In this document: positions 44,143 to 53,247 of the stretch, piece after piece | Numbering within the stretch: position 1 is the first letter of the stretch | How the letters are laid out: every line of letters starts with the position of its first letter | NCBI GenBank assembly: GCA_019671005.1 | Contig: CM033741.1 | Span: 930,001 to 994,000, forward strand | DNA from: Hibiscus mutabilis | Taxonomy: Eukaryota; Streptophyta; Magnoliopsida; Malvales; Malvaceae | Direction of reading: 5' to 3' | Length of the DNA: 64,000 nucleotides | Position numbers and translations under genes: made by a program | Notes under the pieces: model-generated | What the model was told of the DNA's origin: nothing | The model's input: only the letters and a program-made list of their open reading frames with translations | The model's database searches: none

Positions 44143-45460
44143 ATGGAGGATTCGGGAGCTGCTTCTAGTGATGATGTCAGCAAGACTTGTCCTCGAGGAC
44201 ACTGGAGACCGGCTGAAGATGAAAAGCTCTGGCGGCTTGTTGAACAGTATGGTGCACAGAACTGGAACTTTATTGCAGAAAAGCTCCAAGGGAGATCAGG
44301 TGATTTGATTGATCATTACTGTTGGAATATATATAATAAAGTTGGTTTAACTTTTGAATCTAATCTTTGGGGTTTTGATGTTCAGAAGCATGCAAAGTTC
44401 TGATCATAAGCTGATTCAAAACTTAAGATTAAAACTGAAAAAAGATGTTTCTTTCCCCATGATAGAGTTGGTGTGGTCATATCTAGGTTGTTGATTAGTA
44501 TATTTTTGGATTTCATTATTCTTCACCTACTTGAGCAAACTTTTTAAATTAAAAATAGCTTCTCAAGTTTCAATAGCACAGGAGATCTTTGTGATCTATT
44601 CATCTCCTGCCCTTTAATTTTAACATATGGCCTGGTTTTTATGCATCTGTTTTTTTTTTTCAGGGAAGAGCTGCAGATTGAGGTGGTTTAATCAACTTGA
44701 CCCTAGGATCAATAGAAGGCCATTTACAGAAGAAGGAGAAGAGAGGCTCCTTGCTGCTCATCATATCCATGGGAACAAATGGGCATTAATAGCTAGATTG
44801 TTTCCTGGTAGAACCGATAATGCAGTGAAGAATCACTGGCATGTTATAATGGCTAGGAAACAAAGAGAACAATCCAAGCTATGCGGGAAGAGAAGTTTTC
44901 AAGATGCCTTTAACGACTCTAAGCTAAGCTCTACCGGTTTTACTACTTCAAGGAAACTAGCAAGATGTCAAGAAGCATTCAGCTCCAGAATTGGGTTTGG
45001 AGACAGTAGGGTTTTTGAGTTCCAAAACCAAGGTAAAGAGAGGATTTTCATAGTCCCATCCACATCAACTACTTCTTCACCATCTTGGAAGTTTACTTCA
45101 ACAGCAATGGTGGTGGCTTCAAACAAATCATCTTCAATCGCCCAGTTATCGATGCCGCCTTCTGGTTCTAGTTATTACTCCATGGACACAGCATATTGTA
45201 GCAGCTTCAGAAATTCTACTGCATTTGGAATCCAAAACTACAGGAGGGTCGTTCCAAGTCCTCTTGGATACCCCAAACTCGGCGATAATTATGAAAGCAA
45301 CAATGGTGCGATGATGAAGGAGTTGTTGAGCATAAACGAAAATGCACCCGAGTCTGCAAATGTTAGAGCCAGTAATTCCCAACAGGAGCAAGAAGATGAA
45401 CCAGACAAAACAAAGGATGTTCCTTTCATAGATTTTCTTGGTGTTGGTATTTCTTCTTGA
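44143..45460 (+). CDS. R2R3-MYB transcription factor, subgroup 21-like
   Basis: Two exons, 44143-44299 and 44664-45460, with donor AGATCAG|GTGATT and a T-rich acceptor TTTCAG|GGAAG, give 317 residues. R2 has Trp at 21, 41 and 60 (GHWRPAEDEKLWRLVEQYG, QNWNFIAEKLQGRSGKSCRL); R3 has Phe 73 and Trp 92 and 111 (RRPFTEEGEERLLAAHHIHG, FPGRTDNAVKNHWHVIMARK). The wording of both repeats and the C-terminal DFLGVGISS point to the MYB52/54/69/105/117 group. The usual second intron in R3 is absent. The Ser-rich tail is typical of an activation region. Such proteins act in the nucleus in cell-wall and organ-boundary programmes; the specific role here is unknown. No upstream neighbour shares the promoter. 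Confidence 0.93.
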
Positions 45461-46742
45461 TCATCAAAAACCCCATCTTATTTAACTATTTTTCCTAGTA
45501 TACATAACATTTCTAGCTTTGCTTTCCCAGTGCATTATTATGATCATATATGTTCATAATTAACATGCAAAAGTTAAGCAGAAAAGACGATGTTAGCTTT
45601 TTAGCGGATACAAGAAAACACATTTTTCTTCAGTTTCCAATATTTTTTTAATAAGGTATATGGGCATGTTTTCAGACATTCTGAGTTTTAATTCGTAGAA
45701 GGCATACACTAGGCTAGCAAGAACCCAATTTTTTGTCCATTGCATTCAATTTAATGCATTAAAGTGCTAAAAACAGTAATCATTAGCATTTCTTTCCACA
45801 ATTGACATGTATGAAGTCTTTCAAGGAAAAAAATTACAGTCCAGTGTAGTGGTGGTAGGTATATGTCAATAAATACACATGTAACTCCAGCTATATACTT
45901 GTAAATATACATATAAAATTTCTAAATTCTAACCTGAACAGCTGGTTGCAGTTGCATCCTTAAATTAATGTCAACTGAAAAGGAAAATCATCAGCTTTTC
46001 ATCATTGTTGTTAGAAGTAAAGCTCTCGTAGGGAAGTGTCATGAGTAGCTGATGTAGAAGTAGAAGACCTTAAACAAGGGTCAAAAATCATTTCTGTTGG
46101 AAGCTCCTTTCAATATATACCTACACTGCTTGATTTAATGGACACCCTTTGGAGTTTGAAGCAATGGGATGATGATAATAGCTAAAGAAAAGGGGAACAG
46201 CACAAGCTATTATCATTGTATATTCTTTTGCATGTAGCTGGGGCCGATTGAAGGAGGCATGCATCAACATCAACTAGCCAGCTATTAGAAATATGAATCT
46301 AGGTTCAAAATTTTGATAATTAGTAGTATTTACCATAGAAAATGTTGACATATAGGCAATGTCACCTGTAGAAGGGTTTTCTTGTAGAATGGGATAACAG
46401 TAGATGTTGTTTCTGGGTTGTAAATTTGGCCAATAAGGATCCAAATGCTTCAACACAAATCCCTATCCAGATGCTTATTCTTAATTCTTGCAAAGATATG
46501 GGATAGATTTATGGTAAAACCACATATATAGATTTATGTAAGTAGATTTGCAATTCTCAAACCTAAAGTGTTGATAGATTTATTGTAAAACTGTGTAAAT
46601 CTACATGAATTCATCCAGATTCTTGCACAGAGTAATCGATCTTATGCTTTCTTTGTAGTCTACCTTTCAATTAACTTGTTGGGGTTAATTTTCTTTTCTT
46701 CCAACTTGGATCGCTTCTGATATTACTTTAGAATACATACAC

Positions 46743-46790
<48 letters not shown>

Positions 46791-47680
46791 CCTATTGACT
46801 GTCAAAGAGAATAAAATATTACTTTGCGGGTGTAACAAATTCTTTCTTTACTAAAAAGAAGGCAAGTAAAAATCTCTGTACAAAACTTACAATTTATAGG
46901 CAAATATATTTTTAAGTTAGGGGTGTTCTGAATGCAATAGATATGACTGCATAGGGCTCCATAAAAATGAGAATCCAAAACTAGTTAAGTTAAATGCTTA
47001 AAAAGGAAAAACAAAATATTAGTTATGCACTTTTAGTAAAATACATAAGAAAAATAAAATGTTATACTTTGTATATTTCGAGTCTTATTGTATTCATTTT
47101 TTATTCAAAAGTTAATTTATCACCACAAAAAATCAACAAACATTTTTTTAAAAATTGAAGATCTTATTTTAATAAATCGTACATGACCCCCCAAATTTTC
47201 AAACTGCCCATGATTATAAGCAAAGTATTCGTACGGCTATCAGCAGGATTAGTAACAAATAACATAACGAATCACACATGATTTAGGGTGTCATGTACGA
47301 TTTATTAAAACCAATACTAGTCGCATTTACTTTTTTATGTTTTATTTTTATACGAGTTTTTTGTTGGACATGATCTCATTTACTTTTTCGTTTTCTTTTT
47401 TCTCCCACTTTTTAACAAAGACCCGAAAGCAGTGATGATTGATGAAGCAGCAATTGGTCTTTATTCTGTGATTATGGAAGTAATAAAAAATGAATGGATG
47501 CTCCTTCAACTTACTCATGTCTCCAATCGGGGATGGATTAATTAAAAGAATTGTGATTTTATGAGTCATCTTTGTCGCGATTTTAGTTTTAATTCGTTCA
47601 AAATAAGGCTTTAAAATTGATAAAATTGTCGGTAATATGCGTTTGATTTTAACTTATTTTTTTAAAAATCCAATATCTTT
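45461..47680. other. intergenic DNA downstream of the MYB gene
   Basis: No gene supported. An (AT)n microsatellite lies at 46747-46788. A small hairpin lies at 46172-46216, with ATGATAATAGCT and its inverse around a 21-base loop; it is too short to call a microRNA. Confidence 0.35.
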
Positions 47681-47689
47681 ATTTTTTAC

Positions 47690-47850
47690 AAAACTTAATT
47701 CTAAACCTACCTAGAGGGAAGGGAAAAGAGGGACTCTAAAGGAAAAAAGAAGTACTCTTAACGGACTTAAAACCCATAACCTAAAGAAATATGAGATAAT
47801 AAAAATGAGCAGTTTAACCAACCGACCAAATGTATTTGCTCAATATATAT
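47690..47850 (-). mobile_element. tRNA-derived SINE, family B, second copy
   Basis: The inverse of this stretch aligns with the copy at 37151: TGAGCAAATACATTTGGTCG, GTTGGTTAAACTGCTC (A-box-like), GGGTTTTAAGTCC (B-box-like), then CTTTTTTCC and the AGGTAGGTTTAGAATTAAG tail. The T-rich left end corresponds to its A tail. Target-site duplication uncertain. Confidence 0.65.
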
Positions 47851-47990
47851 TTAGGCTATACATATATCGTTGGTATTTGGATTTTCTATTTATCAAAACG
47901 AAGTATCTATTTCGTAAGTCTGTTTTATTTCTTTAAATAATGCATTTGATTATATGAATTTGTATTAAATCGATATACTATTGGAGTAAT

Positions 47991-48528
47991 TATTCCATAC
48001 ACAAGTGCTTATGGAACCTTTGTTTACAAAAGCATCTTAGTTTTAGGGTTTAGGGACCCCGTTTAAGGTTTAGGGGTTTAAGCGTAGTAGTTTTGAATTT
48101 AGGGGCTATTGATAGACTTTCAGGTTTAGAGTTAAAATTTATGGTTTACATATTAAAAACCTAAATCTCTAACCATATTACCAGGGGCAGATGCAGGTGG
48201 CTCTCTACGGAAACAACTACATCTCCATTATTTTCGAAACAAATTTAAATTAGAGGGAATTCCTTCCTTAAAAAATTTAATTTAATGTATTAAAGTAAAA
48301 AATAATAATTTTGCATATCCATTTTGAAAAAAAATATTATGGACCTCATTCTTTAATTTCTAGATCTGCCACTGCATTTTGCCCTCTAACCTAAACCTAA
48401 ACCCTAAATTCTAACCATGAACCTTAAATTATAAATCCCTACACTAAAACACCTAAACTGAAACCTTAAACCCTAAAAGTAAGACACTTGCGGAAACAAA
48501 AAGTTCTCATCGCCTGTGTATGGGATAA
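47991..48528. mobile_element. TIR element containing telomere-like TTTAGGG motifs
   Basis: Ends TATTCCATACACAAGTGCTT and (inverse) TATCCCATACACAGGCGATG. Next to each end are degenerate TTTAGGG runs on the left (48040-48130) and CCCTAAA runs on the right (48390-48480). It is interrupted by a hAT-like insertion at 48184-48374. Confidence 0.55.
48184..48374. mobile_element. short hAT-like insertion
   Basis: Begins CAGGGGCAGATGCAGG and ends CTAGATCTGCCACTG, imperfect 15-bp TIRs of hAT type. The flanking 8-mers CATATTAC and CATTTTGC match at 6 of 8 positions. Internal sequence without ORF. Confidence 0.5.
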
Positions 48529-48581
48529 TAATCTTATATTATTGTATATAACATATTTAATTTAAATGTTTGAATTTATTA

Positions 48582-48730
48582 AACCAAACAAGTGGCCTCA
48601 GTGAAAAAGCGGATGATATTCATCCTAAGAGACCCCGGTTCAAATCGCTATGTCTACAAGGTATGTGCATTGTGAGAGGGTTATATGAACATATACTATC
48701 TTGTAATCACTTTTAGACTATTCAAAAAAA
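48582..48730 (+). mobile_element. tRNA-derived SINE, family A, copy 3
   Basis: 149 bp starting AACCAAACAAGTGGCC, with an A-box-like GTGGCCTCAGTGAAAAAG and a clear B box CGGTTCAAATCGC, ending ATTCAAAAAAA. Flanked by the perfect 14-bp repeat GTTTGAATTTATTA (48568-48581 and 48731-48744). Best preserved copy of the family. Confidence 0.88.
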
Positions 48731-48763
48731 GTTTGAATTTATTATATGTTTTATTTTTAAAAA

Positions 48764-50166
48764 GGATAAACTTCACCATAGGTCCCTTTTGTTTAGAGTT
48801 TGTTCTATTTTGGTCATCCAATTAAAAAAATTATTTTTACCAATTATGTTTTCGACCGTTACCGTTTTGGTCACCCAACTGTTAACCCCATTAATTAATT
48901 TTCAATATGACCCTCAAACTTTTAAAACTTTATATTTTCACATCTTCATAAAAAACCTCCTTTTCTATAAAAATTCTCAAACTCCAACTCTAACCCCTCC
49001 CTCTATAAGTAAAATGCGAGTCGATTTAACCATTTAAGAATTCATTCCCAGTCAGCTTCTTATAAATATCAGCACAGAAACGGTAGAACAACCTGTTTAT
49101 ATGAAGAGTCATTGTAATAGTATTGCTTAAGGTTTATAAAAGCTAGGAATATGTTGCAGAAGGTCGAAAAATATCAACTGTACTGTTGTTGTCGCTGAAA
49201 CCTTGCCATTCGACTGTCCATCCACCACATTGATAACCCAAATTGTCTGCATGGCTACTAACAATTAGTATTTTTGATGTTTCCTTAGGTAGGGGAAGCA
49301 AAGGTCGATCCGCAGACTGCCCATTTTTAAGCAAAACAAGCGATTTTTTCACTGCTTCTCTAGCCAACTCTCTATATTCCTGTTTAATTGATACTTAAAA
49401 ATTAGGACATTATAATCATATCAATCTTTAAAGGTAAAAAAAAGTACCGGATCAGTTGGTTGGATTAGTTTAATTGAGAATCGAAGATCTGTCTTATCTC
49501 TCACGGCCCCAAGAGCCATGGATTCAACAAATTGGCATAAAACCAATTCAATCAGTAAAAAAGATAAAATGCTGAATTAATCTGGTTTTTACAGTTTAAC
49601 TAACCTGACTTTTTAGTTGGTCAATCTATCATCGTGTTGTTCTCATGTATGCCTTTGGTTGTTCCACCGTCACCTACATAGTGTTTAGCACAAGCCACAA
49701 CATTTTTCCTTCACACCAAAAGAGGGAGAAAAAAAGTCACAAATATGTTTTGGATAAGATGTAATGCCAACCCAGTTAATTATGTATTGTTAACTATGTA
49801 AATTAAGATCATGTTTAAATCTACTGATTGCCAAGAACTGCAACTATTTCTGTGCTGATATTTGTAAGAAGCTGACAGAAAACGAATTTTTAAATGGGTA
49901 AATCGACTGGCATTTTACTTATAGAGAGAGAGATTAGGGTTTGAGTTAGAGAATTTTTAGAGAAGGGGAGTTTTTTTGTGAAGATGGTGAAAATATAAAA
50001 TTTTAGAAGTTTGAGGGTCAAATTAAAAATTAATTAACGGAGTTAACGGTTAGGTGACCAAAACGGTAATGGTTGAAAACATAAATGGCAAAATTAATCT
50101 TTTTCAAATTGAATGACCAAAATAAAACAAGCCCTAAACAAAAAGGACCTTCGGTGAAGTTTACCC
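48764..50166. mobile_element. Pack-MULE carrying beta-glucosidase gene fragments
   Basis: TIRs of about 320 bp: left GGATAAACTTCACCATAGG; inverse of right GGGTAAACTTCACCGAAGG. They continue through GGTCACC...TTAAC blocks to AGCTTCTTATAAATATCAGC on both sides. The exact 9-bp duplication TTTTAAAAA flanks the element (48755-48763 and 50167-50175). The interior (49086-49845) holds exon fragments of a GH3 gene. Long TIRs, a 9-bp duplication and captured coding sequence define a Pack-MULE. Confidence 0.88.
49143..49703 (-). pseudogene. captured fragments of a GH3 beta-glucosidase gene
   Basis: Two pieces on the minus strand. The piece at 49703-49626 encodes VVACAKHYVGDGGTTKGIHE and NNTMID, then a stop; it contains the conserved Lys-His pair of GH3 enzymes. 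The piece at 49379-49143 begins after an acceptor AAACAG|GAATATAG and encodes EYRELAREAVKKSLVLLKNG, PLLPLPKETSKILIVSSHAD and LGYQCGGWTVEWQG, then drifts into RPSATYS and a stop. The part of the protein normally lying between them, with the catalytic Asp, is missing. It lies wholly inside the MULE TIRs, so it is a transduplicated copy, not a resident gene. Confidence 0.88.
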
Positions 50167-50175
50167 TTTTAAAAA

Positions 50176-51112
50176 TTGTATTTCTAAAACTTCTAAACTT
50201 ATTAAATTCGGATATATACTTTTTGGCGTTTAAAGTCGAATATTTAATCTATTCAAGTATTTGTCAAATTTAATTAGGGGTCAACAAAATTCGACTTAAG
50301 TTTTTTTTAAACTTATTCACGTAAACTTAAATTAGTGGGTCGATTTTTTATTCGAAAATTGAAAAAAACTAAAATTTCTCATTTTGCAATTTGGTTATTG
50401 TTTTCATTGTTTTTCCAATTGCTCATCGTTTTAAGTCTATTTATTACCAAAACTTGAATAACATGCTTCTCAACTACCATAAAATACATATGTAACAACA
50501 AATTTTCATGATTTCTTTGTTCTTCAAATCTCTCTTCGTTTTAAACTCATTTTGACCAAATTTAAATCATATGTTCTTCAATTATTGTTGTATACCGATA
50601 TATCTTCAATTTCTGTTTCTGCAATTCAGTCTTCTAATTGTAACACTTTGCAAATTATTTATTCTCATCAACTTAGTTGATCAATCAATAAAAAAATTGT
50701 GTGATTCCCTCCAATCCACTGGATGAAACTGAAACAACCAACAAAAATTTTCAAGGTTATTTAAATAGAGCTAAGAATGTTATAATGTATATGTTAAAAT
50801 AGAATTTTGTTTCTTTACAATTTTCAACTTAAGGCTAGTATTAATGTTATTCTTTAATTCAAATCGATGAGAATTGTGAATACTCTTATGTTTTTTTGTC
50901 AAAAACCATACCCGAGAATAAGTTAAATATCCGACCAAGATTCGAAACATGATTGAAGGTACTGACCTTTATGCATCACCTCCATCATTGTTTGATGCTC
51001 TTAAAACCCAAGATGACAACCTTTGAGGCAAGAAGAAGCGAATAATTTGTGTTACGGGTGCTATAAATTTATAAAATTTTATATTTAAATGATTGAAATG
51101 AATTATTAATTT
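50176..51112. other. AT-rich intergenic DNA
   Basis: No gene or clear element seen. Confidence 0.3.
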
Positions 51113-51123
51113 TCAGAAGAAAA

Positions 51124-51962
51124 TTGGTACAGGAAGGTTTTCAACAAAACCTTGTCAAGCTTGTCGAACCATCTTGCTCACCCTCGGACTCACTCAGAAG
51201 CGCGATGGTCGCCACCACCAAACCCGGCGGTAAAATTGAACTTTGACGCTAGTTTTTTTCCTGCAATCTAACACATCCTGGTCAAGCTTCATTATTAGAG
51301 ATTCAAATGGGCAAACTTTAGGCTCAGATTACTGTTTCAATCCAAACATCTACTCCGCCTTTGAAGCAGAGGTCATATCCATAGCTCAAGGACTCGAGTT
51401 TGCTCGCGATTTGGGTGTTCAAGATCTTATAGTGGAAGGTGATTCTCGAGCTGTAATCACCAAGCTAACCCGCCCAGAGATTGATAGATCTACCATTCGA
51501 CCCCTCATATCCGATGCTAAACATCTTTCCAGAAATTTTAGAAATTGCTGCTTCACCTTTATTGGCCGTAACGGAAATAAAGCTCGCGCATGCTCTCGCC
51601 TCCCTAGGCCGCCGGTATACTGAGGACCGCTTTTGGGTCGAGGAAGCTCCAGATGAAACAACTTCTGCAGCTGATTTGGACCGGCGTTTCATCGCTCTGC
51701 CTTAGAAGGCTCTATCTGTTTGCGTTTGTGGGCATCTTGCTCTTTTCGTCCACTCCGATTTGGCTCCCATGCTATATTGGTCTACATCTTGGATCTCAGC
51801 CGATCGGCCTGGATCATCTGGATTTCTCCTCTTTTTGTGTTCTGTCTTCTTTTTTTTTGTCGTTTTGTGACTTTAGTTTTGTGTTTTGACTTGTTTGCAA
51901 TGTTTGTGTTTTATCGTTCATGTTGGAATAATTACCGCATGGTACCCCTTTTCAAAAAAAAA
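51124..51962 (+). mobile_element. 5'-truncated L1-type LINE with RNase H remnant
   Basis: An 839-bp copy flanked by the 11-bp duplication TCAGAAGAAAA (51113-51123 and 51963-51973). It starts inside ORF2: ARWSPPPNPAVKLNFDAS, and RNase H continues in shifted frames with AFEAEVISIAQGLEFARDLG, IVEGDSRAVITKL and AHALASLGRRYTEDRFWVEE. The first Asp, the Glu and the second Asp of RNase H are seen, but stops and frameshifts break the frame. A T-rich 3'UTR ends CATGGTACCCCTTTTC plus an A tail. The insertion ends about 320 bp before the plantacyanin ATG. Confidence 0.85.
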
Positions 51963-52183
51963 TCAGAAGAAAAAACCTAAAAGTGTAAATTTTCCAATCA
52001 CTAAAGCCCCAAACCCCCAGCCTGCCTCTTGTTTAGCTCCTGCTCTGTAGAATTTAAGCAATTGCCTTGGTGCAAATTCTATCTTTTCTTTGAAGCACTC
52101 CATACCATTTAATCCCATCATTCGCTTCTAATTTTTTTTTCAAATCTTTATTATCAAATATCAACGCCGAAAGTTGCTATACA

Positions 52184-52195
52184 TATATATATATA
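52184..52195 (+). promoter_or_regulatory. TATA region of the plantacyanin gene
   Basis: TATATATATATA followed by GAGCC about 85-95 bp before the ATG. Confidence 0.55.
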
Positions 52196-52279
52196 GAGCC
52201 ATAAAGCTTTTGCTTTTCCCACCTCGCTCACTCAAACAGGTATTTATTCGGCTCCAAAAACCTTCATCATTCCTCGGAT

Positions 52280-52757
52280 ATGGCGCAGGGAAGGGGCAGT
52301 GCACGTCAAGCCATCAAGTCCACAATTACATTGCTGCTGTGCTTACTGGTTTGCCTGGAAACCATTGATGCTGCAACTTACACTGTCGGAGGCTCCAATG
52401 GGTGGACTTTTAACACGGCTACTTGGCCTAAAGGGAAGCGGTTCAGGGCTGGTGACGTGCTCGGTAACAATAAATGCTTAAAAAGAAGGAAAATATTTCA
52501 TGTTTTGTATCTGAAGTTATTCAAACTTGTACCGTGATGTTGCAGTGTCCAACTACGATGCGACTATCCACAACCTGGTGGCGGTGAACAGAGGAGGCTA
52601 CACCGGTTGCACCACGCCAGCCGGTGCAGCAGCATACAAGTCAGGGAAAGATCAAGTAAAATTGGCCAAGGGATTCAACTTCATATGCAACAGTGCTTGT
52701 CACTGTGAATCTGGAATGAAGATTGCCAAGTTTGAACAGATGAAATGTTTGTGCTAA
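52280..52757 (+). CDS. plantacyanin / basic blue copper protein
   Basis: Two exons, 52280-52463 and 52546-52757 (donor GTGCTCG|GTAACA, acceptor ATGTTGCAG|TGTCC), giving 131 residues. A signal peptide (STITLLLCLLVCLETIDA) precedes ATYTVGGSNGWTFNTATWPK and KGKRFRAGDVLV. The type I copper ligands are present: His in TIHNLV, Cys in FICN, His in CHCES, Met in SGMKI. The disulfide Cys pair (YTGC, HCES) is kept. No long Pro-rich tail or GPI signal, so it is a small secreted plantacyanin acting in the apoplast and cell wall. Odd features: the C-terminus after MKIA is an unusual KFEQMKCLC instead of a few small residues, and an extra Cys precedes the second His. Confidence 0.92.
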
Positions 52758-52783
52758 GTTTGAACAGATGAAATGTTTGTGCT
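52728..52783 (+). repeat. perfect 28-bp tandem duplication over the plantacyanin stop
   Basis: AAGTTTGAACAGATGAAATG plus TTTGTGCT occurs twice without a mismatch. The stop TAA (52755-52757) spans the junction, so either copy alone would give the same protein; only the 3'UTR is lengthened. Confidence 0.95.
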
Positions 52784-52789
52784 AAGTGT

Positions 52790-53247
52790 CATTTTGTTCG
52801 ACGACGTGTGTGTTTAACATGTATGGAAACAACAAGAATGAATATAAGGTGTGATCGTTTGAATATCTCCTCATTGTCAAATGTGTTCTCACCACCTTCA
52901 GCAGCAGTAGAGCAAAATCACTTTCTCTCCACTTTTATTTTGATTTTCTAATGAACCAAACAAATATGGAATGGACTATGCTCTGAATCATTCTTTCGCA
53001 TGTTCTCATTACCATTCACAAGACTCCCTTGTGAATAGCAATTAATCACGTATCAGGAAGTAATGGAAGAAAACCGAACCCCGAATAAAACAAGCCAAAG
53101 TTATTAAGTCCATGCTGTCGAACAAGATGACAAATATAGATTTCTCAACAAGACCCTACTTACAGGAAATCTCAGTCTTCCTTTTTCCCTTGGCCTATGC
53201 CCTCGGATGAGTACAATTTGCCTATGATGTCAACAGAGAAATCCCCT
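52790..53247. other. convergent 3' flanks of plantacyanin and F-box genes
   Basis: The 3'UTR of the plantacyanin (plus) and of the F-box gene (minus) meet here; no other gene seen. Confidence 0.4.

Noticed and set aside
46172..46216. 12-bp perfect hairpin downstream of the MYB gene
   Set aside because: Too short for a microRNA precursor and of AT-rich composition; may be chance.
49143..49703. Resident beta-glucosidase pseudogene
   Set aside because: The fragments lie between long TIRs with a 9-bp duplication, so capture by a MULE explains them better.
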